Source of the DNA: Bin87 sp965219925
GTDB taxonomy: Bacteria; Chloroflexota; Dehalococcoidia; Lucifugimonadales; UBA3495
Assembly (NCBI GenBank): GCA_965219925.1
Contig: OZ244795.1
Coordinates: 4,277,847-4,341,846 of the forward strand
DNA length: 64,000 bases
Reading direction: 5' to 3'
Positions 9,901-17,221 of this stretch are shown here, piece by piece. The notes below the pieces were generated by a model, which saw nothing but the letters and a program-made list of their open reading frames with translations, made no database searches and was not told the DNA's origin. The stretch's first letter is position 1. Every line of letters begins with the position of its first letter. The position numbers and the translations under genes are program-made.

Positions 9901-11326
9901 CGTCGGCGGTGGGGTTGCTGCCCAAGAGGAGGGTGTCCAGCGCCGTCCGGCCGGAGAACACCCCGTCGGGGAGTGAGGTCAGATCATTCCCGCCCAGATT
10001 GAGGTGTGTCAGGCCCGTCTGGTCGGCGAACACCCCGTCGGGGATCGTGGTGAGACTGTTGTCATGCAAATAGATTGCTTGCAGATTCACGAGCCCCGCG
10101 AAGGCATCCGCGGACAGCGAAGTAAGGCCGTTGGCACCTACGTTGATTTGCTCGATCGCGGTCAGGCCCGAGAAGATCCCGTCGGGCAACGACGTAAGGC
10201 CGTTGGCACCTATGTTGATTTCCGTGAGGGACGTCAGCCCCGCGAAATCCCCCGCCTGAAGCGAGCCGATCGTCTGGGCGAACGTGCTCAAGCCGGTGGG
10301 ACCGAACTTTGTGATCGACGCCAGGTTGGCCACGGTCACCGCCTTGCAGTCCGTGACGCCCGCGAGCTCGGCCAGGATCACCTCCTGGATCTTCTCCGTC
10401 CGGCCGCAGATGCCCGGCGTCGGCGTCACCGGGTCGGCCTCGGCCGCCAAGCCGTTGCCCGTGGTGTTCACCGCGCGGAGCTGGAAGGTGTGGACGATCT
10501 CGTTGGTGAGGCTCCCGACCGTGTAGCCCTTCTGGTTCGCGCCGCCCGGCGCGCTGTTCGCGATCTGCGTCCACGTCGTGGGATAGCTCCCGGTCCCCTC
10601 CTTGTAGCGGAACTCGTGGCGCGTGATGTCCGCGTCCGACGCCGGCGCGTCCCACGACAGCTCAACCTCCGTGTCGCCCACCTCCGCCTGGAAATCCGTC
10701 GGCGCCGCCGGGGCCCCGGGCGTCCCGCTCCCTTTGTACCCCTTGATGGCGATGCGAATCGACAGGCCTCTAGAATGGTCGTTCCATGTGGTGCCACCGT
10801 CGTTGGACCAGCGCAGCACGTTCGCAATACTCCAGTCGCTTTCGCCATCCGAATCCTCGCCATCATCAGGCGTCACACTGAGGTCATGGGCTTTCAACAC
10901 CACCGTGTAGGTCGTTTCCTTGATGAGCGCGATGCCCGGCGAGGCAGTCAGCGATATCGTGTCTCCCTCGTCATAGGTGGCCGGAACCGTGAGGTCCGTA
11001 CAGGCCGTCGTGGGATGCCCGTCGGCGTCGGTCCCGCACACCCTCGCGCTAATGGGGTCGTCGGACGTAGAGACGTCTTTGGCAGAGACGACTTCGACGG
11101 CGGTAAGAGTGTACCCGCCTGCGTTCGCACCGGTGGTGAATCTCTGCGAATCTGAAACCTGGGTGCTCCTGTCTTCGGGAGTTCCCTGACCGATGTTGCT
11201 GACCAAGGTGGCCGAGGTCTGCGCCTGGGCCGTGGCAGGCAGGAGGAGAGCGCCGAGGATGGCGAGCAGCGCCAGGGTGGCGACCAGTGGTCCAGGGAAT
11301 CGTAGTCTATTGATGGTTTCGGTCAT
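3959..11326 (-). CDS. Giant secreted surface protein: FN3, LRR, Calx-beta, His-rich
   Basis: A 2455-residue predicted secreted protein with a signal peptide (residues 1-36, hydrophobic core LVATLALLAILGALLLPATAQA). Visible order: an N-terminal beta domain; fibronectin III (~205-300); a leucine-rich-repeat block (~310-470, repeats like LTSLPDGIFSGLTAI); two repeats starting near TDTYGAGE; a second FN3 plus LRR unit (~860-1140); another FN3; a His-rich stretch (~1440-1545) with many HSH/HEH/HDHH motifs; Calx-beta-like domains (VDYATADATATAGEDY and VDYATRDGSARAGSDY) alternating with further TYGEGE repeats; then FN3 and an Ig-like domain to the C-terminus. No sortase or membrane anchor is seen. 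It probably acts in adhesion or host/matrix contact. The His-rich part suggests metal binding. Both are inferences. Confidence 0.88.
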   Translation of the reverse strand: MTETINRLRFPGPLVATLALLAILGALLLPATAQAQTSATLVSNIGQGTPEDRSTQVSDSQRFTTGANAGGYTLTAVEVVSAKDVSTSDDPISARVCGTDADGHPTTACTDLTVPATYDEGDTISLTASPGIALIKETTYTVVLKAHDLSVTPDDGEDSDGESDWSIANVLRWSNDGGTTWNDHSRGLSIRIAIKGYKGSGTPGAPAAPTDFQAEVGDTEVELSWDAPASDADITRHEFRYKEGTGSYPTTWTQIANSAPGGANQKGYTVGSLTNEIVHTFQLRAVNTTGNGLAAEADPVTPTPGICGRTEKIQEVILAELAGVTDCKAVTVANLASITKFGPTGLSTFAQTIGSLQAGDFAGLTSLTEINIGANGLTSLPDGIFSGLTAIEQINVGANGLTSLSADAFAGLVNLQAIYLHDNSLTTIPDGVFADQTGLTHLNLGGNDLTSLPDGVFSGRTALDTLLLGSNPTADDTLPLTVTVEKVGTDQVRAKVLAGAPFEVDIPVTVANGSLPSSATTLTVPAGAVYGTPVTVTRTAGEAATVDVDLSTQPTLPTDHEGYEFEKADSGLPKTILPEAATVDDVEVTSEPVLETDTYGAGERIEVSVTFSEAVNATPNTDFVLSMGRKQRMPLVDGSGTATLVFGYIVQLDDEDDDGVFIGKEDVTLVGDRDGNAQAGEITSVATGEPVFIDHSAESQGDHKIDGSRSIVSVEVTSTPQLETDTYGAGETILFTVTFTAEVDADGTPVLEFLFDGSEVRQAGLVSGDGTAELVFGYTVVSGDDDNGLFLRDESDYNNPDGPVRLDSGDTIRFARTTTDAPLYWSGRGTQSGHKVDGSRSSVPAQPTNFTAAPDGSRKVTLSWDTPATGVTSHEFRYKTGNGAYPASYMPIANSGAGGANEDGFTVTALTDEVVHTFELRAVNALGESAAVESKAVTPTPGICDRTQQVQDGIVAEVSGADACNEVTVADLAGVGYLEFSDASITSLKSGDFAGLTGVDELRVFGNPSLTALPSGVFAGLTALLSLTLSNNGLEMLPANLFSGLTALELIALTDNALESLPAGVFSDLTALGSLYLDANELTSLPAGVFSGLTVLDELKLDGNAVDPLPLTVTLEKVGEDQVRAKVLAGAPLDVDFTPTVVNGSLPASDTKLAVTQGSVDGTALTVTRAEGTTDAVTVDIDLSTQPSLPSSHQGYEYVRSSDLPVEILEEEATLDPPTNLMATAGDGQAVLTWTSPAADSGYTQHQYRYKEGNGGFGDWTDIPDSGPNGANGSRYTVTGLANATQYTFELRARDAGAGKSEAASVTVEPTGPPRIVSVAVVSGPGLDGDTYGAVEEIRIEVTFDQEVAVTGDPELALEVGGESRPAQYDSGDGEKVVVFVYVVQAGDRDNDGIEIGADALRLDNNDGIRNPSGDDAERTHAGSGRLVGHMVNGERRGDVHEHGASTHSHSVYNTGKRYYTEEYHSHTHEAHEHSNTANDHPHPRDGHDHHVQPNLRGEFGPDLRTHGGVEHVHRCFDLKPSCNKDDYSSTPGLPIEVTHSHAADSEPGHGFDWDEWFAGRGPDATGAVVSVADAGAVGGEDAHLRFEVTLEPAQAFAVRVDYATADATATAGEDYRETSGVLEIPPGETRATVRVPVRDRAPDDGDETLTLTLRSATAVTVADGEATGTIRAPAATTPPEIDDIDVVSTPRLRSEGSGSADTYGEGENIRIEVEFDQPVLVEGDPVMMLEVCDPGESLCEAEARYESGSGTDTLVFAYLVFEWDRDRNGIAIPADPIDVSIYDLDGFRIRNDAGQEADLSHRREGTQHSHRVDGERQAAQHLSVEDAEAHEADREMTFTVRLEPRGLGIVTVDYATRDGSARAGSDYTQTSGRLRFNPLERERTVTVPVIDDLVPDDGETFKLRLSNPEGAELRSADREATGTIHNSDPPALSASFPASAYASASHSGADDRPQAVVAFSEAVAEFAADTPSVSVTGGAVDSVQPHTEDGLENAWLFVLAPGGDGDVTFALVMDAECAEGGICTPDGRALTEAPEAATIPGPGEAEEAAEPPDKPTGLDATATHDAITLTWDDPDDDSITGYVILRRDRDNDAEGHFDEQAADTGTAATTYTDATVSPETRYTYRIKAINEHGTSERSRWVHIDTPAAPEPETPPEPDNSPATGAPTISGTVQVGETLTANTSGIADEDGLSNVRYEYQWLADGTAISGATASAYTPVEADEGQAVKVQVTFTDDAGNGETLTSAATAAVAAEPSEPPDKPRGLEATTTHGQVVLTWDDPEDDSITGYVILRRVRVNDQGGDFSVLVANTGSAATSYTDDEVAASTTYTYRIKAINEHGESERSRWYHIDTPAPPIPDKPGGLYATATHDSVTLTWDDPGDDTITGYVILRRLRYDDPSGHFDELVSDTGMAATAYTDDTVEADTDYTYRIKAINEHGTSERSRWYHINTPAAP

Positions 11327-11601
11327 AATGAGTCCTCGCTGTGCTTTTGCCAGGGTGTGGGATGCCGCCCGTGCGGAATCAGACGGGGTAGGCGGTCGTC
11401 AGCCGGCGGCGTACCGCCGGGCTGGGGGCGGGGTGCACAGTTGCGGGCCGCCGGGGGCCGGGCCGCTGTGCGCGGTCCGGCGGAGGGGGCCTTGAGGACT
11501 CTGAAGGGGAGGACTCTGGGGGCGCGGTACGCCCGTTGGAGGAGAGGGGCGATGGGCCGGAGGAAGGGGTCGGCCGGCGGGAGCCGGAAGAGAAAAGAGG
11601 G

Positions 11602-11718
11602 TTAGAGGAGCGTAAAAGTCGGGGGGAGGGGCTGACAGGGGGGTATTCGTTGGGCCAGGGCGCGGGCGAACGCCGCGCTCCGGGCAAGCAGGCTGGCGGG
11701 AGAGAGACCGTTGGTCAT
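11602..11718 (-). CDS. Possible 38-residue leader or truncated ORF
   Basis: A short reading frame beginning MTNGLSPASLLARSAAFARA, with AAGGAG ten bases before the ATG, ends after 38 codons in a proline-rich tail. It lies upstream of the giant surface protein on the same strand. It could be a real small protein, the stub of a longer gene, or chance. No homologue is recognised. Confidence 0.3.
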   Translation of the reverse strand: MTNGLSPASLLARSAAFARALAQRIPPCQPLPPTFTLL

Positions 11719-12235
11719 GGCGCTGGAACTCCTTGTGTTTCCTTGTGTTATTGACCCGGCGGCACGCGCTGCCGGGCCGCAAAGGTGACAAGTCAAAGGG
11801 GCCGCCAGCCGGTCCTCCGTCGGCCCCCGAAGAGAAAACCGTAGAAAAGTCTATCCGCCTTTCACGATTTCGGTAAGGTGCAAGGCACACTTTCCGAAAC
11901 AAGACATTTGAACACCTGAAAGTGAGTGTTGTTTGGTTCAAAAACAAGTGCCAGTGCTACCTCCCCCAGGGCCGGTCAGCTTGACCGGAGCCGGCGGGCG
12001 CCTGTGCCGGGATTACCGAGGGCATGGGCCGCAGCCGGTGCGGCTGGCCGGCCTGCCGGCGGGGCGGCGTGACAACACTCAACTGGTGAGTGTCGTTTGC
12101 GATAGTGAGGTGTACTTTGCGCTCTTGCCCCGGTGATACAAGATGGCTAGATTGGGACTGAACCACACTCTATGGCGCGCCATAAGACCCCTCTCCTTTA
12201 ATGGGTGATGGGGTTGCGCGCCTTCCGGAGGGGAG
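11719..12235. other. Divergent intergenic region before kinase gene
   Basis: No convincing gene. Two related motifs, GTGAGTGTTGTTTG near 11922 and GTGAGTGTCGTTTG near 12086, lie in the same direction ahead of the kinase gene and could be regulator-binding sites. A GC hairpin (CCCGGCGGCA...TGCCGGG) sits near 11755. Confidence 0.35.
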
Positions 12236-13474
12236 ATGTTCCACCGGGGCGCCCAGATGATCAGGACCTCCGCCGGGGCCTTCCGGGTCGGCGACTGGAC
12301 CCTCAACCAGTTCGATCCCGACGGGCTCCGGTCCGTGGCCAGCGTCCTGGTCTTGGTCCACTGGTTCATAGTCGCCACCTGCTTCGTTCAACTGGTCTAC
12401 CGCCCCTATTACGGGGCGGAAAGGTTTGCCGTCTATACCCTGCTCTACCTGACGCTGGTGGCCTTCACCGCCTACGCCCACTACCGGCTGGCCTCGGGCA
12501 GGAACATCACTTGGCGCTGGGTCTTCGCCATCTGCTCCCTGGATGCGGCCCTGATCTCGGCGGCCGCCGTGACCGGCGGCGGCTTCGGCCACTACTTCTT
12601 CCACCTGTTCTACTACCCGGTGCTGGCCGGCTTTGCCGTTTTCTTCACGTCCTTCCGGCTCAACATGGCCTTCGTGACGGTGGTGGCCGTGGCCTACCTG
12701 GCGGTGAGCCTGTTGGTGGGGGACGGCATCGACCTGGGGGCCCGGGAGGAGAAGCCCCTGTTCGCCCGGATCGTGGTGATGTACGCGGTGGTGGCGGTGG
12801 CCAACGTGATCTCCCGGTTCGAGCGGACCCGGTGGCGGGCGGCGGTGGAGCGGGAGCGGGCGCTGCAACGGGAGCAGGCCGAACTCTCCCAGGCCATTCA
12901 CGACACGACGGCCCAGTCGGCCTACATGATCGGCCTGGGGATCGACGCGGTCAGGCAGCTGGTCGGAGACTCCAACGAGGAGGTCAGGACCCGGCTGGAG
13001 GCGACCTCCCTGCTGTCGAAGACCGCCATCTGGCAGCTGCGGCACCCCATAGACCTGGGAGGCATCTTCGACGGACGGGAGCTGGGCCGGACCCTGGAGT
13101 CCCACGTCTCGACCTTCACACAGGTCACCTCGGTGCCGGCGGACCTGGTGCGGCGCGGGGAGGAGCCGCCCCTGACCGTGGAGGCCCGGAGCCTGCTCTT
13201 CTCCATCGCCCACAACGCCCTGACCAACGCCTTCCGCCACGCCGGGGCGGGCCGGGTGTCGGTGGAGCTGGATTTCAGGCAAGGGCGGGTCAGCCTGTCG
13301 GTGTCCGACGACGGCAGGGGGCTGCCCGAGGACTACGCCGAGCGGGGCCACGGGTTCGCCAACATGGAAGCCAACGCCCTGCGGCTGGGCGGGACGCTGG
13401 TGGTGGAACCGCACGGGCCGGACGGCGGGGCCAGGGTGACCTGCGTGATGCCCCTGGGCCGCAACGGTAGTTGA
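12236..13474 (+). CDS. NarL-type (HisKA_3) membrane sensor histidine kinase
   Basis: A 412-residue sensor kinase. Five to six hydrophobic segments fill residues ~35-190, so the signal is probably sensed in or near the membrane. A coiled helix then leads to the phospho-acceptor His222 in SQAIHDTTAQ, the HDxxxQ form of HisKA_3 kinases. The ATPase part has the N-box HNALTNAFRHAGAG and G-box SDDGRGLPED, followed by GHGFANMEANALRLGG. GGAGGGG precedes ATG 12236 very closely; ATG 12257 is an alternative. The response regulator follows after 21 bases, so the two form a two-component pair. The signal is unknown. Confidence 0.9.
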   Translation: MFHRGAQMIRTSAGAFRVGDWTLNQFDPDGLRSVASVLVLVHWFIVATCFVQLVYRPYYGAERFAVYTLLYLTLVAFTAYAHYRLASGRNITWRWVFAICSLDAALISAAAVTGGGFGHYFFHLFYYPVLAGFAVFFTSFRLNMAFVTVVAVAYLAVSLLVGDGIDLGAREEKPLFARIVVMYAVVAVANVISRFERTRWRAAVERERALQREQAELSQAIHDTTAQSAYMIGLGIDAVRQLVGDSNEEVRTRLEATSLLSKTAIWQLRHPIDLGGIFDGRELGRTLESHVSTFTQVTSVPADLVRRGEEPPLTVEARSLLFSIAHNALTNAFRHAGAGRVSVELDFRQGRVSLSVSDDGRGLPEDYAERGHGFANMEANALRLGGTLVVEPHGPDGGARVTCVMPLGRNGS

Positions 13475-13495
13475 GTAGTTAAGGGGAGGTGCGAG

Positions 13496-14185
13496 TTGCC
13501 AATGGAGTGCCAGACAACGGAGACCCAGGAAACGGAGACCCGCCCCATCCGGGTGCTGTTGGTTGACGATCACTCGGTCATGAGGGACGGGCTGCGGCTG
13601 ATGCTGGAGCTGTCCGGGGAGTTCGAGGTGGTGGGGCAGGCCCGGGACGGTGAGGAGGCGGTGCGGGCCGCCTCGGAGTTGTCCCCGGACGTGGTGGTGA
13701 TGGACGTGCTGATGCCGAACAAGGACGGGGTGGAGGCTTGCCGGGAGATCATGGAGTTTGCGCCGGATACGAGAGTTGTGATGCTGACGGCCTCCACGGA
13801 GGAGGACGCGGTGATCGAGGCGGTGGCCGCCGGGGCGACGGGCTACCTGCAGAAGGTGTCGGGCATGGACCGCCTGTTGGACACGGTGCGGGAGGTGGCC
13901 GCCGGGGAGCTGCGGGTGCCCGCCGAGGTGGTGACGCGGGTCTTCGCCGGTATCCGGCGCGGTGCGCCGCAGGAGGAGTTGGGCCCGGGCGACCTGACGC
14001 CGCGGGAACAGGAGATACTGGCTCAGTTCTGCCGGGGCTTGTCCTACGCCCGCATCGCCGAGGCCAGGGCGGTGAAGCCGGTGACCATAAGGAACGCTAT
14101 CTACGCCATCCAGGGCAAGCTGGCGATGGGCTCCAAGCAGGAAATGGTGGTCTGGGCGGTGCGCAACGGGCTGCTGGATGATTAG
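13496..14185 (+). CDS. LuxR/NarL-family response regulator
   Basis: A 229-residue response regulator and the likely partner of the upstream kinase. The receiver domain has the acidic pair in VLLVDDHSVMRDG, phospho-Asp70 in VVVMDVLMPNKDG, a Thr/Ser switch (VMLTAST) and the Lys in GYLQKVSG. The C-terminal domain is LuxR-type HTH (LTPREQEILAQFCRGLSYARIAEA). The start is the TTG at 13496, seven bases after GGAGG; ATG at 13502 is possible but less well spaced. A transcription regulator of unknown targets, perhaps the adjacent surface protein. Confidence 0.9.
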   Translation: MPMECQTTETQETETRPIRVLLVDDHSVMRDGLRLMLELSGEFEVVGQARDGEEAVRAASELSPDVVVMDVLMPNKDGVEACREIMEFAPDTRVVMLTASTEEDAVIEAVAAGATGYLQKVSGMDRLLDTVREVAAGELRVPAEVVTRVFAGIRRGAPQEELGPGDLTPREQEILAQFCRGLSYARIAEARAVKPVTIRNAIYAIQGKLAMGSKQEMVVWAVRNGLLDD

Positions 14186-14217
14186 CGCCCGCTTGGGTCT
14201 GCCGAGGCGGGGAGCCG

Positions 14218-14680
14218 GCTTAACCACCCCAGAAATCGACAACTGGTCGCCCGGGCCTTCAAGATGGGGGCCGTGGACTACGTGGTCAAGCCCTTCTCCC
14301 CCACGGAGCTCACGGCAAGGATGGCGTCGGCGCTGCGCCGGAGGGAGGCCGCCGAACCGCTGGAGCCCTACGTCCTGGGCGACCTGACCATCAACTACCC
14401 CGCGCGCCGGGCGAGCGTCGCCGGGCGGCAGGTGCAACTGACGACGATGGAGTACCGGCTGCTGGCGGAGCTTTCGGTCAACGCCGGAAAGGTGCTGACC
14501 TACGAGCACCTGCTGGAGAAGGTCTGGAAGGAGAAGAGCGACGCCAACCTGAGCCCCATGCGCACGCTGGTGGCCAAGCTGCGCACCAAGCTGGGCGAGG
14601 ACGCCCGCAACCCCAGGTACGTCCTCACCGAGTCCCAGGTGGGCTACTGGATGCCGGAGGGAGGGACGGGGGAATATTAG
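14218..14680 (+). pseudogene. OmpR/KdpE-type response regulator, receiver domain lost
   Basis: The frame runs from NRQLVARAFKMGAVDYVVKPFSPTEL, the last two helices of a receiver domain with its conserved Lys, into a complete winged-helix DNA-binding domain (YVLGDLTINYPARRASVAG ... TYEHLLEKVWKEK ... GYWMPEGG). The first ~80 residues of the receiver, including the phospho-Asp, are missing; the sequence joins directly to the end of the previous gene. This is probably a deletion scar between two regulator genes. The domain could still be made from the ATG at 14264. Confidence 0.75.
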
Positions 14681-14754
14681 CTTTAACGTCGCGGCCCCTA
14701 TACGAGGTCGTCGCGGAGAATGGATGAGCCTTAGTTGGCTTGCTTACACCGGGA

Positions 14755-15321
14755 CTATTGACGTGGGAACCTGTCAAGCAAGGCGCGTCCAACCGAACAT
14801 GGAACATTGGGATACATCTCTGATATGGACTCAAGTGTGATTCCCACGGTGAATGAACCGTAACGTTCACGCACCTGTTGGCCGATCATGACCGTGTCTA
14901 TGTCAATCAGGGCCGTTAGTTCCATGGGCTTGCGATAGTCGGATGAAATATACCCCTCCAGTTCTAGGCCTATTTCACTACCAAATTTATGGCGAACTAC
15001 TCTCAAGCTGAACTCAACGGCGATTGCTTCTTCGAGGCAAGTGGCACTTCCGGAAGGCACGATGGGACTGAGGCAGTGAACAGCCTCGTGCGCTGCTTCA
15101 AAATAGTAGCCAATGACACTCCTGCCCGTGCTGAGGCATACGAAAACTTGGCTGTGTCCGTCGTTGATGGTCTCGGGTGGAAGCCCATCACGTAGGAGCA
15201 CTGTATATTCCCATTGGGGTTCGCGCGGGCCAAAAGTCTGTTCGGCCATCTCAAAGCATTCCGAAAAGATAGCTTTGACGGCGCAAAATTCGGGGGTTGC
15301 ACGAATTGAGTTTGTTGTCAT
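14755..15321 (-). CDS. HExxH-containing putative zinc-protease-like protein
   Basis: A 188-residue protein not assigned to a named family. The clearest signal is AAHEAVHCLSP, a zincin HExxH motif (His78, Glu79, His82), with Glu97/Glu98 15 residues later in a helix (CLEEAIAVEFSL) that could give the third zinc ligand. There is no signal peptide, so it probably acts in the cytoplasm. The DUF3892 gene lies 216 bases upstream on the same strand, but a terminator-like hairpin lies between them. Protease activity is inferred from the motif only; the target is unknown. Confidence 0.6.
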   Translation of the reverse strand: MTTNSIRATPEFCAVKAIFSECFEMAEQTFGPREPQWEYTVLLRDGLPPETINDGHSQVFVCLSTGRSVIGYYFEAAHEAVHCLSPIVPSGSATCLEEAIAVEFSLRVVRHKFGSEIGLELEGYISSDYRKPMELTALIDIDTVMIGQQVRERYGSFTVGITLESISEMYPNVPCSVGRALLDRFPRQ

Positions 15322-15481
15322 GGCTGACGACCTCCCAAGAGATGATCATATTGTCTCCGGCCAGTGGATAGCTGTTGAGCAACCTATGCGGTTCCTGAAA
15401 TCAGCTACGCAAGGTTGGGGATTGACGCCTCGTGGTAAGATATCGACGGATGGAAGCAGCGAGGTCGAGCCAACAAAAAAG

Positions 15482-15512
15482 CCCCCGGCAGGAATGACGC
15501 TCCCACCAGGGG
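15482..15512 (-). terminator. Rho-independent terminator of the DUF3892 gene
   Basis: On the minus strand CCCCTGG pairs (one G-U) with CCGGGGG and is followed by C and six T. It lies 26 bases past the DUF3892 stop codon. Confidence 0.75.
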
Positions 15513-15537
15513 TTGGGTAGCCTGAAACCGTTGCTAC

Positions 15538-15864
15538 CTAGCAGTCGCGCAGGTTGTCGAGGTTGTTCTTCGAAGTCTTGTCAGCCGTGGTACGCAGGTA
15601 CGGAGATCCGCCGGACTCGCGAATCACACGGACGTTGCTTCTGTTTCCATCCTCGTTGACATAGTAGGTATGTGTCCCGTTGTCAATGTGCGAGATGGCG
15701 GTGGCCTTGGTTACCCTGCCCCAGTCATTGCCACCATCGCACAAAGCCGTAATGTCACCCTGTCCATCTTTCCCGCTTCGCCGAACGCGTCTGTCAGCCA
15801 TCTGACGTCTCCCGTTGCCCAGAATTGACTCACCGTTCTCCGGTGGCCTGGCAACTACTTTCAT
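15538..15864 (-). CDS. DUF3892 family small protein
   Basis: A 108-residue protein with the DUF3892 pattern in residues ~38-108: ITALCDGGNDWGRVTKATAI, then GTHTYYVNEDGNRSNVRV and a C-terminal YLRTTADKTSKNNLDNLRDC. The first ~30 residues are basic and poorly conserved. The family is widespread and uncharacterised, often seen near mobile DNA. It is monocistronic, with its own terminator just downstream. Confidence 0.8.
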   Translation of the reverse strand: MKVVARPPENGESILGNGRRQMADRRVRRSGKDGQGDITALCDGGNDWGRVTKATAISHIDNGTHTYYVNEDGNRSNVRVIRESGGSPYLRTTADKTSKNNLDNLRDC

Positions 15865-16015
15865 GATACGAAGCCCTGTATGTTATTGTCAATCGCAATA
15901 CGAGCAATTCGATGCTCCCGTCGGAGGCCTGTGTTACTTCCTTTCTGCTTTGATTGGGTACGAACGCCCTTAACGTCATCAATTCAATGATGTTGCCCTA
16001 CTAGGGGTAGACAGC

Positions 16016-16573
16016 ATGTCAGACAATAACTTTTCAAACGCCGTCATCACCGTTCAAGGAATCAATGTGGTCTATGATTCTTCCTCATGGTGGGCAGACT
16101 ACCTAACAGTCACTACCGAACACGATGAATTAATCGTAGTCCTTGACACTGAACACAACGTCAACCTTGCAGTGAGTAGCGGTCCAAATGTAACAGCCAT
16201 ACTCAAGGGCGATGGTAATGGGAACGCCGTTGCCCAAGTTCATGGGCAAGCTATACGCCAAGGGCACGGCAGCGGCGATGCCATATCTCGCGGCAACGGA
16301 CAAGCTGTACGCCAAGGGAGCGGCAGCGGCGACGCCATATCTCACGGCAACGGACAAGCTGTACGCCAGGGGAGCGGCAACGGCAACGCTATATCTCACG
16401 GCAATGGACAAACTGTGCGCCAAGGGAGCGGAGATGGTGACGCTGTATCTCACGGCGACGGACAGGCCGTACGCCAAGGGAGCGGAGATGGTGACGCCGT
16501 ATCTTACGGCGACGGAGAGGTACACAGGTCAGGTCGTGGAATGGGTAGAGCTATTCACTTGCCAAAAAAATGA
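16016..16573 (+). CDS. Gly-rich protein with five 18-residue repeats
   Basis: A 185-residue acidic/glycine-rich protein of unknown function. Residues 1-60 are non-repetitive (WWADYLTVTTEHDELIVVL). Residues 77-166 are five 18-residue repeats of the form GQAVRQGSGSGDAISHGN, each made of two G-x-G-x-A-[IV] half-units, a pattern expected to form a parallel beta-roll or helix. The end is basic (GRGMGRAIHLPKK). AGGGGT lies ten bases before the ATG. There is no signal peptide. It sits just outside the defence island, upstream of gajA. Confidence 0.6.
   Translation: MSDNNFSNAVITVQGINVVYDSSSWWADYLTVTTEHDELIVVLDTEHNVNLAVSSGPNVTAILKGDGNGNAVAQVHGQAIRQGHGSGDAISRGNGQAVRQGSGSGDAISHGNGQAVRQGSGNGNAISHGNGQTVRQGSGDGDAVSHGDGQAVRQGSGDGDAVSYGDGEVHRSGRGMGRAIHLPKK
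16244..16513 (+). repeat. Five tandem 54-bp coding repeats
   Basis: Five exact-length 54-bp units, each coding 18 residues. Because 54 is a multiple of three and the units lack stops, other frames on both strands are also open here; those are by-products. Copy number could vary by slippage without breaking the frame. Confidence 0.9.
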
Positions 16574-16837
16574 AGCTAAGTTGAACCAAGATGACAGGTG
16601 CGATAGGCGGGACAGCGCCTTACGCCGCCGAACCGTTCTCCAATGGTGTGGACCGGAGGAGCATTTGATGGCCGAACTGCGTGAATGCGGATACGGCAAT
16701 CCGGGCCTCAACGCTGGTCGCTAGCGACTTCCCTTCGCATTACCATTGTTCACAATCAGCCCGCCCCCGGCCACTCCGGTAAAGGCCGGAGACCGGGGCA
16801 AATTTCGCTCGTCAAAGGTGAGCTTACAATTGGACCA

Positions 16838-16865
16838 CCCACCGAAAAGTTCGTAATATGGTACG
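16838..16865 (+). repeat. Left 28-bp direct repeat bounding defence island
   Basis: Begins CCCACCGAAAAGTTCG and ends GGTACG; matches 27008-27035 at 25 of 28 positions in the same direction. Short similar blocks (CCCCGG, TAAAGG, CAAA) precede both copies. This may be an attachment site or a duplicated target. Confidence 0.6.
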
Positions 16866-17096
16866 CTTAAGCACACCGGAACAGTTGTTCGTGCCATTGG
16901 TTTGAGCAGAGGGGTTCATAGTTTACTCCTGCCTCGACCGTGTCCAAATAACCGGTTCCACCTCACTCCCGGTCCTCTTAATTTGAAGGCGAGCCAGGTG
17001 TTTCTCACTGCTCCCAATTCAGGACGGATCCCGACGTGCGTTGCCTTTTGCGCTTGACTGAAAGCGTACCCAGCGATAGCATTGTCATAAGTAAAG

Positions 17097-17145
17097 CCCG
17101 TCCGCCTGATTATGGTGTCGAGCCATGTGCAGGGCGGGTTTTTTT
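17097..17145 (+). terminator. Hairpin with T7 tail upstream of gajA
   Basis: CCCGTCC pairs with GGGCGGG (one G-U) across a long loop and is followed directly by seven T. It probably ends transcription entering from the left before the Gabija genes. Confidence 0.6.
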
Positions 17146-17221
17146 CGTTGATTCATCTTCCGCCAAATGAAGCCATATCTGCCCGCGAGCTTTATCCGGT
17201 AGAGCTAAAGGGTTCGCTCAT

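Larger units (their letters stand above)
16574..17221. other. Island left border, non-coding
   Basis: No convincing gene. It holds a two-part hairpin (16765-16796, CCCCGG...CTCCGG / CCGGAG...CCGGGG), the left copy of the 28-bp direct repeat (16838-16865) and a terminator-like hairpin (17097-17145). Confidence 0.5.

Noticed and set aside
11399..11947. Minus-strand 182-codon frame upstream of the surface protein
   Set aside because: Pro/Arg/Ser-rich low-complexity translation of GC-rich DNA, with no ribosome-binding site and no family.
16244..16513. Possible CRISPR array
   Set aside because: Units are contiguous 54-bp repeats without unique spacers and are in frame in a gene; no cas genes are near.
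16130..16724. Open frames on both strands over the 54-bp repeats
   Set aside because: The repeat unit is a multiple of three, so any frame without a stop in one unit is open in all. Only the frame with a start, ribosome-binding site and G-x-G-x-A pattern is kept.
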